The position numbers and the translations under genes are program-made. Below, piece after piece: positions 33,210-43,877 of a stretch of DNA of 64,000 nt. Below the pieces are notes generated by a model, which did no database searches, was not told where the DNA came from, and was given only the letters and a program-made list of their open reading frames with translations. Source of the DNA: Rugalucina vietnamica (lineage: Eukaryota; Mollusca; Bivalvia; Lucinida; Lucinidae); the NCBI GenBank assembly GCA_964017185.1, contig OZ024877.1:258501-322500 (forward strand), in the 5' to 3' direction. Position 1 is the first letter of the stretch, and every line of letters begins with the position of its first letter.

Positions 33210-34127
33210 ATGGACTCAGAGGAAAATTCTTCTGCCAGTTTTATTCCAGAACACCTCCGAAAGATTCTCAACGTCATCGAGAGCGGCGAAACACGGCACA
33301 AATGGAAGCTGGTCAGGAATGCAGCCAGCTTTACTTTGATAGTTAATTTTCCCGCCAAAACAGACAAAGGACAGGGTCAAGGGAATCAGCCGCCATTGAA
33401 GAAACGAGCTTCTGGAGTGTCGGCGTGTCAACATAAGGACAAGAAAACAGATTCTTCCGATGTTCGACTAGCTGACCACCCAAAGCCAAAGAAGAAGAAA
33501 ACCCCATCTCGTGTGGCCAGGGATCGGAGACGGCGCAGGGAGTTCTGGAAACGTATGAAAGTTGCCAGACAGCTAAGAGCTGAGAACCTTGCTGCCCACT
33601 ACGCCAGGCTACAAGAAACAAGGACGGTTGCCAGTCCACAATCTACTGCGGTCAGTCACTCGGAGAATTCCAAGTGCCGCGTGGATCGTAACTCCCCGGA
33701 ATCGAGGAGGATTGCCAGTCCGCAGTCACCAGTGGTCAGACATTCAGAGGAATCTGGGTGCTTGGATCGTACACCCTTAGTTTCAGAGTCACACAGTCGT
33801 TTAACCATTGAAAGGCAAACCAACATTCAATCGGATATATTAAACGAACTGGCTGCCGAGGAGGCAGAAACAGACAAATCAGTGAATCCTGATAGTGACG
33901 ATTCTCAGTTCGAAAAGTGTTTGTTCAATCAGATACCTGACAGCGAACAAGACATTGAATCGCCAGAAAGCTGTGCGAACTGTTTAGCAGAAGGAAACTT
34001 CCAAAAGTGTTCTGCCTGCAAATATGTGAGATATTGCTCGAAGAAGTGCCAAGCAGAAGATTGGCCATCTCACAAACAGCTGTGTAAAGCTATCAGAACA
34101 CTGCCCCGTGTCGAAGAGTGCTTGTAG
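33210..34127 (+). CDS. MYND-type zinc-finger protein, single exon
   Basis: The 305-residue open frame has a clear C-terminal MYND zinc finger at residues 255-292: CANC, then CSAC, then YCSKKC, and finally HKQLC, the full set of Cys/His ligands. MYND fingers bind proline-rich peptides in partner proteins and are usual in transcriptional regulators and SMYD enzymes. No SET domain is present. The N-terminal part (about 1-60) contains a short motif, HKWKLVRNAASFTLIVNFPA. The middle (about 85-135) is a strongly basic stretch (KPKKKKTPSRVARDRRRRREF) that could be a nuclear localisation or nucleic-acid-binding region. Residues 135-250 are Ser/Glu-rich and probably disordered, with two 'ASPQSP/T-VVRHSE' near-repeats. 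The gene is intronless and sits between a long-TIR transposon and a LINE fragment. It may belong to a multicopy invertebrate family of basic plus MYND proteins; I cannot name an orthologue. A striking palindrome lies about 60-115 bp upstream. Confidence 0.8.
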   Translation: MDSEENSSASFIPEHLRKILNVIESGETRHKWKLVRNAASFTLIVNFPAKTDKGQGQGNQPPLKKRASGVSACQHKDKKTDSSDVRLADHPKPKKKKTPSRVARDRRRRREFWKRMKVARQLRAENLAAHYARLQETRTVASPQSTAVSHSENSKCRVDRNSPESRRIASPQSPVVRHSEESGCLDRTPLVSESHSRLTIERQTNIQSDILNELAAEEAETDKSVNPDSDDSQFEKCLFNQIPDSEQDIESPESCANCLAEGNFQKCSACKYVRYCSKKCQAEDWPSHKQLCKAIRTLPRVEECL

Positions 34128-34984
34128 ATAAACTTTTAATTCACAGACTTTTATTCACCGGAGCACTTTGTTTTAGTAGACATCACAGATGTTTATTCAC
34201 TGGAACACAGTTATTTTATTCACGTTTTATATAGACTTCACCAAGATAGTGACTTTGTATAGTGCAAAAGTTTTATCCAAACAAATCCCCCCTTTTACCG
34301 GTTTTACCGGGTGCGCCGATAAGTCAAGGGCGGAACTCTACGAAACAACAACAACAACAAGTGGCATTATCCGCATGACAGGGAAATCGATATTCAAATG
34401 TAAAAAATGTTTAGAACTGGATACATCTAAGTTGATAAATATTATACTGGCTTCAACAGTTCAAAACTGAAACAGTATATTACCTACCAATCCAGGAATT
34501 TTTTACTTTTTAATTCAGAGTGAACAAAATTATTATTTTGCTGAAATTGGCTTACCTGTGTTTTTACCTGTAAAAATCAGCCATGCGTATGCGTAAATGA
34601 GAACTGATGAAAGTAATTATCGTAACCTAGTATTTGTACCAGTGCCAAAGATCTTTCAGTAAACACATAAAATTGCCTAAAAGGTTTAGATCAATGTAGA
34701 AGAACAAACGATTTTCGACTTCGAGTCGCTAATTCAACAGTAGTCTCCTCGGATCTACTTATAGACATCTTTGAAATTTTCCATAGAAAAAAATAGTATT
34801 TTATGATTCTGCGTACTTTAACAATTAGAATATTTATGATTTATGTCATTTATGCAAGAAAAGATCTAACATAAGTTAGAACAACACAGTTTTCAAGTTT
34901 TGCTGAATTTTCATTTTTGACCAAGGGCTGAATATATCCCATTTCCGTCAGTATGGAGAGGTTTAAAGGAATACCTATGGAAAT
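34128..34984. other. Spacer downstream of the MYND gene
   Basis: It contains a 'ccgataagtcaagggcggaa' block near 34317 that resembles one near 30405 and one (inverted, weak) near 14450. Otherwise nothing is recognised. Confidence 0.4.
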
Positions 34985-35935
34985 ATTCCGTCTAAACAAC
35001 AGGTAGTGGTAAATGGTATTGAAGCGGATTGGACTCCAGTTGTGTCGGGTGTCCCTCAGGGCACCGTTCTCGGCCCCTTGCTGTTTCCCTTGTATATAAA
35101 TGACATCTCAGCAGACATTGAGTCTGAAATAAGACTCTTTGCTGATGATTGTGTTTGCTATCGTAAAATCAAGTATGAAGAGGATACATTGAAACTTCAG
35201 AGAGACATTGATCGTTTAGGCAGTTGGGCTAGGAAATGGGGAATGAGATTTCAACCTGTCAAATGTGACATGATGCAGCTGACAAATAAACGGTCTTGTA
35301 AGATACAGGCTAATTACACCCTCGAGGGCACTGTACTGGAAAACATTGAAAGCATAAAATACCTGGGTGTAACTATCACAAATGATTTGAAATAGAATAC
35401 TCATATTTCCAATGTTTGTACAAAGGCTAACAGAACTCTTGGATTCTTGAGGAGAAATTTGTATTCTTGTCCCCTGGATGTGAAAGAAGCAGCTTATAAA
35501 GGACTGGTGCGGCCGGTCTTGGAATATGGAAGCTCAGTTTGGGACCCTCACACTCATTGCCTCCGGGAAGAACTGGAAAAGGTCCAAAATCGTGCGGCAA
35601 GGTTTGTGACTGGAAATTATGTTTTTGAAACTTCTCTTAATAAAAGGAGGAAGGATAGTAGACTTATATTGCTATACAAATGTCTAAAGAGTAAAGCCAG
35701 AATACCCACAGATGACCTTATCCCGAAGAATAGGCATTGTAGAAATCAACACTTTGGCTTTTCAGATACCTTCAGCTAGTAAAGAAGCATACAAAAGTAG
35801 TTTCTTTCCACAGACTATCAGGGACTGGAATGACCACCCTGATTTTCTGATCTCCTATGCTGTAATGTCTGATGACTGTGTGTCCAAGTTCGCATCTCTT
35901 GTGAGAGCCAGGGACTAATTTCCCTCTTGGCGCAC
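34985..35935 (+). pseudogene. LINE (jockey/CR1-like) reverse transcriptase remnant
   Basis: A 5'-truncated LINE beginning just before RT box GVPQGTVLGPLLFPLYIND. The LFADDC catalytic box follows, then KYLGVTI and the C-terminal RPVLEYGSSVWDP motif. An in-frame TAG after NDLK (near 35393) and a frame change near 35755 break it. It ends in a short 'attcagattcag' repeat, the family's 3' end. Confidence 0.85.
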
Positions 35936-36039
35936 CCCCCCTGATGAGGTATTGTCAATTTGGCGTATCACCAGTAAACCATTCAGATTCAGACAATTTA
36001 GGTTAGATCTATAGCACAAATTGAGCCGCATCGTGAGAA

Positions 36040-36270
36040 AACGGGATTATTGCCTATGCGAAAACAAAGACGCAGATCAGCTTCGCAGTAACTGCGAAGC
36101 TGATCAGCGCCTTTGTTTTCGCTACTCGGATAGTACAATTCCTCTTCTACTTAAATCCAAAATTTCAAGCTTCTAGCTCTTTTCTGAGCTTGTACAGGCC
36201 TGTTTGTTTCGGACCTGGTCGGAAACCCCGAAGACCGGTTTTCTCGCGTCGCGGCTCAGTTGTGTGTGGA
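36040..36270. repeat. Palindromic repeat, copy 1
   Basis: A 31-bp perfect palindrome (arm GATCAGCTTCGCAGT) sits inside longer inverted arms 'gcgaaaacaaag'. The following 'ctcggatagtacaattcctc' is shared with copy 2. Confidence 0.75.
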
Positions 36271-36899
36271 AGTCAACCTTTATATTTGGACTTTTATATT
36301 GACTGCACCAGTCAATACCATCGGGTATTTCAACTAGAACATCATACTACAAAATAGGCAATCTACTTTTAAAGTGCCAGCTTGCAGGATTTGTAACGGA
36401 AGTTTTTAAAATATTTTTTGTATGTCGAATCTTAAGGAATTTCCGTGTTCAATTACAGAAATTACCAATTAATAAAAGAAATGCATCTCAAAGATTTTGA
36501 TCATAATTGGCGAAAAACATTTTCCCACACTGGAAACAAAATTATTCTAATAAGTATTTCTTTAACTGTTTAAGCATTCTTATTCTGATTCAGCATTATG
36601 TAAGATAGAGGTCTATACTATTTCTGAAAATAGATCTAGGTCCCATATAGACAAAGCTTTTACGGAATAAATGGTATACCAAGTAGGATTTATTCCTTGA
36701 TGTGCAGACATAGACAGAGTGAATATTGTGATTACCTTTCCCTGTAGCTGGGGGGCCGTGGTTACAAATGACTGGTGCTTAAGCCATTTTGCAACCTTGT
36801 ATGCTGTGTACCCTTGAAATTTTCATACAAATTTTTTTGTCTCTTTTCAGCCAAGAGAGATAGTGTCTGGATGTTGCCTGACTGTGTTGACAACAAGTA

Positions 36900-39365
36900 A
36901 TGCCTCCTGATCTTCATCCAGACCTACACACCAAACAATGCAATGCTCTTATAGAGGCTATGCAAAAATGTCATAAGGAGGTATATATACTGATTACATG
37001 TACTCCCATTAGAAGTATATTTGTTTTTCAGTCTCAAACTATAGGAGTAAATTCAGTAATGCCTAAGATAGAGAGAATACATGTACATAAGTTATTGCAG
37101 CTTGTTCACTAAGGATTTTAACTTTCACTTGATGATGAAAAACATGAAGCTGTTTGAATATTCTTGAGGTCCATTTTCTTTCTTGTTCCATTACACCCGT
37201 GATGCAATCAAATTTCAAACAGCGCAGATTGATGCAACATTTCACGACACAATGACAAAATGGTGTGCCCTGATTGAAACCTGGATCAATTTCTCTGCAA
37301 CCTATAGCCAAGCAATAACGATTTTGCAAATATCTACTGCAAGGCAATGTAAGTAATAAACTATTTGCTGCAGGTTGAGTCTCAAGCAATCAGGCTTCCA
37401 ATCACCATGCTGCATTTTGTCATTTGTGAGACAAGCCAAGTTCTGCTTGTGGGTGTGCCAGGTGCTTTTTTTCGGGGTTCTCCGTTTTTCGCCCACCTGC
37501 TAATTGGCCCGTCTCATATGAGCTGAAATAATCTTGAAAGGGACATAAAACTGAATTAAAAAAAAAAATGTCACTGGTCGTGAAATGTTGTATCAATCTG
37601 TGTTGGAAGACTCATAGTCATACATGTATGTATACATACATACTAGGTGTTATATCTACATGTATGTATCTGACTGTTTTTGTGTGTTTTTTTTTTTCAC
37701 TAGGATAATTTCTCACTCTTGATCGAATTTTCTGCCCTGGTTTTCATTAGGAAAACAAAAATTGAATTCTTCCAACAAGGTGGCATCCATGTTGAATTTC
37801 ATATGCATCTGAAATTCAATATGGATGCCACCAATGCATACAAAATTCAGCATGTTCAGTATGGATTCAATTTTTGTTTTCCTGATGAAGGCCAAGGGCC
37901 GAAAATTTGAACAAGAGTGAGAAACTATCATCTATTCCCTCCGAAATTTTCAGTTCAGAATATTTTTTGTTCTTTTTTTTCTCCTAGTAAGTAAACAATT
38001 TAAAAGAAGTTACCTCAAAATATTAAGAATTTTATTGAGTTATATTTACTTTCTCAATTACAGAAGACCTTTATGAAGTTCTTTGGTGGCTGTAATAATG
38101 AATTCTATGCTTTCCAAGAGTGTATGAACCAAGAGGTGAGTCTCTATGGCCTACATTAATAAGGAAAACATGCCAATATAATATACAGCAATTTGTACAG
38201 GTGTGAAAATTTGTGATATTTTAATTAATTTTGCTCAAAACATAGATATTAGTACATGTACAAGTTAAAGATGCCTTGTTTTTATAAATGTTTTGGGCAA
38301 AAATAAGAAAAATGTAAAATGTAAAAGTAGGCAATGATCAGGAAATGGTGCAATCAGAAAGAAATGCCGCTCCAAAAACCGAGGTAGGAAAAAACTAAAT
38401 TGACAATTAGGTACTTATTACTAAAAACATATTGTAAGCCAAGTAAACAGCTATTTCCCAATAGGCGGCCACTCAGTTATCCGAACTTAACTAAAAAAAT
38501 ATGAAAACATACATAAGGTGCAAAAAGCACAATTTTTAAATGTTTGTGTATTGCATGGTCATGTTTTTCATAATGAAAAGATAACACGGGGGTGAATCAG
38601 GTTGTTTACTTTTGCCCTCGAGATGGTTGAATGCCGGGAACCAGTTGTTCGAAATTAACAATGTTGTTTGTTAACGATTCGTTAAAATTTTAAATGGCAA
38701 TATTACAAATACACTGTTATTTTTTTAAAATAACAATATACATGTTTTTGCTTTTGAAGTTGATATATAGTTAACAAAGTTAGGGCTTAACAACAGCGTT
38801 AAGCTAACATGGTTTTGATCAATTGGGCCCAGATTTGCTTGCAAAAACCCAGCTGCAGCATGCTGACCGAGTATATCGACAGACATTTGAGCCATTGTTA
38901 ATAGCCAATCACTTTAGTAGTTTTTGACTTGTCTACAGAGCTTACAATCCTTACATTCATGTATAAATTGTCAAGTAATTATTCTTGCAAAAATGTAATG
39001 TATGTATGCCAATTAGAATTACTTCATAATAAGTGAAAACTAAAGAAAAAACAAAGAACTGACTCTAGACTTATTGGCACATAGATGCTTATTAGAACAA
39101 ACATGCGCTGATATTTCATTACCGCACTTCAATAAAAAAACAACAGATTTTTATTATTCTCCTTTCAGAGAAAGGCCCAGCTAGCCAAAGCAGGAGAGAG
39201 ACCGCAATACAAAAACAAGAGATATAAAAAAACTTGTTTTTGTTTTTCTTCCAGAGAAAAGCCCAACTGGCTAAAGCAGGAGAGAGACATAGGAAGTGGA
39301 CTCAAAAACGTAAAGCCAAGAACCCTGAATCACAAGATAGTGTGGCTGAAAAACGAGAAAGCTGA
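36900..39365 (+). CDS. CMC2: COX assembly mitochondrial protein 2 homologue (CMC2), three coding exons
   Basis: CMC2 is a small twin-CX9C protein of the mitochondrial intermembrane space needed for cytochrome c oxidase assembly. Coding exons are 36900-36980, 38064-38135 and 39255-39365, all phase 0, giving 87 residues (human 79). The protein begins MPPDLHPDLHTKQCNALI, closely like vertebrate CMC2. It has two perfect CX9C pairs (C-NALIEAMQK-C and C-NNEFYAFQE-C) and a basic tail (RKAQLAKAGERHRKW). The start exon opens after a good acceptor at 36841-36850, so at least one non-coding 5' exon lies upstream and is not located. A second near-identical acceptor lies 86 bp before the last exon (separate entry). 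METTL1 follows on the same strand. CENPN lies upstream in divergent orientation, as in vertebrates. Confidence 0.93.
37385..37572 (+). mobile_element. tRNA-derived SINE body and A-rich tail in CMC2 intron 1
   Basis: It reads 'tgagacaagccaagttctgc', 'ctcatatgagctgaaataat' and ends in poly-A. It is the sense orientation of the 12430-12665 family. Confidence 0.65.
37704..37931. mobile_element. 228-bp foldback element in CMC2 intron 1
   Basis: The outer arms 'gataatttctcactcttg' and complement enclose further inverted segments around 'aggaaaacaaaaattgaat' and 'ggtggcatccat', so almost the whole element is palindromic. Confidence 0.7.
38309..38535 (-). mobile_element. Old PLE 3' tail in CMC2 intron 2
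   Basis: A diverged reverse copy starting from the common 3' end (aaaagtaggcaatgatcagg). Confidence 0.78.
39163..39290 (+). other. Tandem duplication of the CMC2 last-exon acceptor and exon start
   Basis: About 40 bp spanning the splice acceptor and first codons of the last CMC2 exon occur twice, at 39163-39202 and 39249-39290. Each has a pyrimidine tract, CAG, then the codons for RKAQLAKAGER. Using the upstream acceptor (exon starting at 39169) shifts the frame after 28 codons. It yields a different, longer C-terminus that runs to a stop at about 39424. The downstream acceptor gives the conserved CMC2 tail. Confidence 0.8.
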
Positions 39366-39576
39366 TGAAAGCGAATTCCATAGTCTTTTACCTATAGATC
39401 TCTTGTTACAAAAACTATTTTGATATTGATATAATTTGAATAGAAAGAATTTCTCAATTATTAACTCGTATTTAAGACAGAGTAATCACTGAAGTTAAAG
39501 ACTTGTGTTGTGGACACTACCAAAGCAAAACTGACGTTTCTATTAACCTTTTCTTTACAAACGTAAAAGCCCAAAT

Positions 39577-40371
39577 ATGGCATCAGCTATCCTATCCTCC
39601 AAGCTTCCTCAGAAGAAGTTTTACAGACAGAGAGCCCATTCTAATCCTATGTCTGATCACAGTTTCGACTACCCGACCACCCCAGAGGAAATGGACTGGT
39701 CCGAGTATTACCCAGAATTCTTCAAACCCAAGTCACATGACTCTGACAGGCATGATGATTCAGCAAATTTGGAGAGTAAGAACCAGTCGGGGCATTATCA
39801 GGTAGATTTTGCTGACATTGGTTGCGGCTATGGTGGTCTTCTGGTTAGTTTGTCATCAATTTTCCCAGACAAACTGATGCTAGGGATGGAAATCAGGGTT
39901 AAAGTGTCAGATTATGTGAAAGACAGGATTGTTGCTTTGAGAGAGGAGAACCCTGGACAATACCAAAATATTGCCTGTATCAGGACCAACGCAATGAAAT
40001 ACCTCCCAAACTACTTCAGGAAGGGACAGCTCTCTAAAATGTTCTTCTTGTTTCCTGATCCCCATTTCAAGAAGACGAAGCATAAATGGCGTATCATTAG
40101 TACCACCCTCCTGGCGGAGTATGCCTATGTTATGGCAGTGGGTGGGGTAGTTTATACAATCACGGATGTGAAAGATCTGCATGACTGGATGGTGGAACAC
40201 TTTGTAGCATTTCCGTTGTTTGAACGTGTTAGTGATGAGGATCTAAAGACAGATCCAGTCATAGCTAAGTTGTATGAAAGTACAGAGGAAGGTCAAAAGG
40301 TCAGTCGAAATAAGGGAGATAAATACTTAGCTGTGTTTAGGAGAATTGAAGATCCGGTTAAAACTGTATGA
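39577..40371 (+). CDS. METTL1: tRNA (guanine-N7-)-methyltransferase, intronless
   Basis: METTL1/Trm8 uses S-adenosylmethionine to methylate G46 in the variable loop of many tRNAs and works with WDR4. The 264-residue frame matches vertebrate METTL1 (276 residues) over nearly its whole length. It has the N-terminal segment [16 protein letters not shown], in which S22 corresponds to the phosphorylated human Ser27. The SAM-binding loop DIGCGYGG is at 80-87 and the acidic strand end GMEIR follows. The catalytic/RNA-binding segment [15 protein letters not shown] is at 159-173, with D161 equivalent to the catalytic Asp. The [13 protein letters not shown] loop lies near the C-terminus. No key residue is missing and there is no intron, unlike vertebrate METTL1. 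The ATG at 39577 is chosen from similarity. A polyadenylation signal AATAAA is at 40967-40972. The start lies 211 bp after the CMC2 stop. Confidence 0.96.
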   Translation: MASAILSSKLPQKKFYRQRAHSNPMSDHSFDYPTTPEEMDWSEYYPEFFKPKSHDSDRHDDSANLESKNQSGHYQVDFADIGCGYGGLLVSLSSIFPDKLMLGMEIRVKVSDYVKDRIVALREENPGQYQNIACIRTNAMKYLPNYFRKGQLSKMFFLFPDPHFKKTKHKWRIISTTLLAEYAYVMAVGGVVYTITDVKDLHDWMVEHFVAFPLFERVSDEDLKTDPVIAKLYESTEEGQKVSRNKGDKYLAVFRRIEDPVKTV

Positions 40372-40966
40372 TGATGACTTACTAGTACATGTTTGTGTGT
40401 AAACCTGTAAAATTGATTTTTAAATAGCTATATTTAAGAGAATTAAAGATACATGTAGTTTAAAATTCTAGGATTTACAATAGCATCTACAATAACTGTT
40501 ATGTTGAGATATGGTGTAGTAGTCTAGTAGAGACTGATTTTCATGATCATTTGGTCAAACATTTGAATTGAAGATGCATTTAAACTGGAGGATTTTGACA
40601 CTGAGAGGCAAATCAAAATTTTAAAGTAATATTAAAGAGATGTCCTAGTACATGTGCATTTGCCATTGTAATATGTATATTTCAAGCATCATGGTAGAGA
40701 AAACCTATTTCTGCTAAGGTCAGACACAACTGATAAATGCTGAAAGAAGATGGATAGAGGCTTAAAATATTAGAATCAGGAAATTTAAGTACTATGAACC
40801 CAGTATAATGGGGAAGGGGCTGATCAGCTTGGGGGCTGACCTGCACCTGTGTTGTAGCATTTGGAAAGAAATGTTTTAATATTTGGCTTATCTGATGATG
40901 ATGCCTGGTCAGATTTGTTTGTGTTGATAACATTACATACAAATTTTAGTTTATCATACATTTTGG

Positions 40967-40972
40967 AATAAA
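40967..40972 (+). terminator. Polyadenylation signal for METTL1
   Basis: AATAAA occurs about 600 bp after the METTL1 stop. It is the first canonical signal downstream; none is present between the CMC2 stop and the METTL1 start. Confidence 0.55.
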
Positions 40973-41039
40973 GACTAATTTGTCATTTGATTTGAATATC
41001 TATTGAATTTCCTGTTTTATAACTCATGTATACTTCTAT

Positions 41040-41345
41040 GTCTATCGTGAAACCCACTGGGACCTTGAGAAAAGCGGCTGCTTGTGCCTCCAGGCAGAGC
41101 ATATTACTGACTGGCTGATCACCTGATTACTGGTTAACCAAGAAGATCTAAGCCTACACAAGAAAAGTGGTTTTCATAAAAACCTTACTTGTTTAATTGT
41201 TATACAGGTACATATTTTAACACAAATTGGATGTCTTGACATTGTAATGTTGGGCAGATGTCTCATAAAATGGAGGCAATGTCCCAACATGACCATAGCT
41301 GTTGACTTAGACATAAAGCACTTAATCAAACAAACAAATGCTATG
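41040..41345 (+). mobile_element. SINE with common 3' tail
   Basis: The body resembles 12140-12370 and the 3' tail 'accatagctgttgacttaga' ends in 'aatcaaacaaacaaa'. Confidence 0.6.
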
Positions 41346-41349
41346 CAAT

Positions 41350-41870
41350 TTATTAGCTCACCAGAGCCGAAGGCTCACAAGGTGAGCTTATAGGATGGCC
41401 ATGATCCGTCGACGTCGTCCACAAATCTTCTCCAGAATCAGATGGCGAATGATTTTGAAACTTGGCATGACACAGCAGGGAGAGAAGCTCTACAAAGGCT
41501 ATATAAATCATGATCATGGGATGATCTTGACCTTTTTTACAGCAAGGTAAACATAGGTCGCCCATGCATTTGAATGGGGAAAATTGTCAAAATGTCATTT
41601 GAAGTTAAAAACTTGAAGGAAATGGGCAAATGGACTGAAGATTTGTGATTCTGAAAAAAAATTGACCTCAGGGGCTGGTTTGCCCCCACCCAGGGGCAAT
41701 GTACATGTATATTACCATAATCTTCAAAGATCTTCATTTCTGAAACTGCTTGGCCAATCAAAGCCAAACCTCATGTGGAGCATCCATAGTAAGGGGGAAC
41801 AAAAGTTTATATAAATGGTCTAGGTCACATGACCAAGATGGCCACCATGGCTATACAGGCAATTTCATAA
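41350..41870 (+). mobile_element. Partial hairpin/tandem-core element
   Basis: The left hairpin and one diverged core are present; the right end is missing. Confidence 0.65.
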
Positions 41871-42388
41871 TTCGAGCACTTTGGGTAGTTTTCTGACATA
41901 ACACCTGGATGATGTCTCACCATAAGATCAAAGAATCTGGACCACCACTGCTGTCATTTATGTTCCAAAAATAGTATCAGTATAAGGGTTCAAGATCAGT
42001 ACATTTAGACAGGTTTAGCTCCGCCCACCATTGAAGGAGGAACTACATGACCTCAGATATTGACAGTAGCTGAATTTATTTCAATAAGTCAATAATAGGA
42101 GTAAACACATTAAAACAAATTAGATCAAATGTACTGTATGTCTTGCAATTTGTTTTAACCATCCCCTTAGACTGCATATTTTGAAGCATGGATATTTGTT
42201 TGAACAGATTAAAGATGAAAAATAACGATCCTTGTAATTTATTCAAGATAGAGTGTTTAGTGGGATGAATGAGTATTATGTTCACATTTTGATTTATTTT
42301 AAGGTGTTCGGTAGGAATTTTATTGTGATTTAGTAAATCAGAATTGATCTTTGAAATTGAAATGTTAACTTCTAGCGAATGGAAAGGT

Positions 42389-42810
42389 AAAATTGTAGGC
42401 AGTGATCAAGAAATGGTGCAATCAGAAAGAAATTCCCACTCCAAAAATTGAGATGGAGGGGAAAAATAGGTATTTATACTAAGAAATCATATCAAAATTT
42501 GAGTGAGCAGCTCTTTCCCAATAGGTGACCACTCAATTACCAGAAATTTACAAAAATATGACAACATACAAAGGTGCAAACAGCACAAAAATTGTGTGCC
42601 AAAACATAAAAAAATAAGAGCCACAACAAAGGTATCGCCTTGGATTTATAAGTAATATTTACTGGGGGCTTTATATAACTGGTTTTACAGGATCCTAACC
42701 TCACCATCTGCCTCTGAAGTTGTTTACAACATGTAATTAATTGTTCGATCCTATCCGTGCATCTCTATCTAGCCAATGAATCATCCGGGACATACAGATA
42801 AATTATGATA
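42389..42810 (-). mobile_element. Old PLE 3' region
   Basis: A diverged reverse copy from the common 3' end through the 'ctaactagtcaatgaatcatc' equivalent. Confidence 0.75.
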
Positions 42811-43364
42811 TCCACCATGATAAACTGGGACAATGGCTAAGTGTAGGACTCTCACTGGTTCGTTGTTCATTGTGGCACTGAGCAAAAAGTCACATTTTCC
42901 TCAATGTGATCGACAGTTTCTCTAAAGCTAGTATCTCACTGGAATGTGATGGTTAATGGACACTAGTTTGTGACAAGTAAGCGACAACAGCTTATTTGCC
43001 ATAAACACAATTTTGACACTGGGGTCTCGTTGAGTGGAACTGTCTGTTGACCAGTTTGCGACACATGCAAATCATTGTGACAAATAACTGTTAAATGACA
43101 TCACACAACTCTCGATTTGTAGTTTGAAAAACAGTCGTATGACAGTGAGATTCTATCAAAATCTAGAAAATCACACATCTAGGAAAGAGCTTCAATATAA
43201 ATCTGACTTACATGTTAGGGAAGATTGGACAAGTCCGACTGACCTTCCACTTTAAATAAAGTCATGATTAAATCATGCCGAGAAAACCGGTCTTCAGGGT
43301 TTCATACCATGTCAGACACAAATCAGGCTGTGCAGTCATAGAAGAAAGCTAGAAACTTGAAACT
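42811..43364. other. Spacer without recognised features
   Basis: No coding frame or repeat that I can place. Confidence 0.4.
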
Positions 43365-43367
43365 TTA

Positions 43368-43808
43368 TGCACCAGTCATTTGCATCCCCGGCTCCCCCGG
43401 GACCGGGGAATAGCGGGGCGTTTAACTTTTCAATTTTTAAAGCCCGGCACTGCCGGGCAAGAGTTTAACCCCTGCTAAAAGCCCCGGCTCTCCAGGGGCT
43501 GACAATAACATGGAACAACAGCTGGGAGTTGTTCTGATGGAACTGAAACATGGGAGAAGGGCCTCATTTTATGCATGTAAATGTTTAGGTGCATTTGGAA
43601 ATTAAATAAGTACCATAAAGATAATTAAATGTTAAAAATATCATTAAAATCTAATTTGAATTAATGTGACAGTGTAACGGGAAATCATAACCCGGCAAAT
43701 CCCCGGCACTGCCGGGACACATCAGAGGTTAAAGCCAGGCACTTTAGCCCCGCTATGTCCCCGCTATCCCCGGCCCCGGGGGAGCCGGGGATACAAATGA
43801 CTGGTGCA
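43368..43808. mobile_element. 441-bp element with TTA duplications (PIF/Harbinger-like)
   Basis: Inverted ends over about 50 bp start TGCACCAGTCATTTG and continue into a GC-rich 'ccccggctcccccgg' block. TTA at 43365-43367 and 43809-43811 fits the 3-bp TWA duplication of PIF/Harbinger. The GC-rich ends contrast with the AT-rich flanks. Confidence 0.7.
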
Positions 43809-43877
43809 TTAGTTGCAAGTAGAAGGGGAACTGTACTGGGCCAGCCGTGTAGCAAACACAAAGGACAAATCTTTACC

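Noticed and set aside
39169-39254. Upstream CMC2 acceptor as a simple sequencing or assembly duplication
   Set aside because: The two copies differ by several substitutions, so it is a real and older duplication rather than a collapsed read artefact.
39907-40200. Minus-strand 97-codon frame over METTL1
   Set aside because: It is a shadow of the strongly conserved METTL1 frame.
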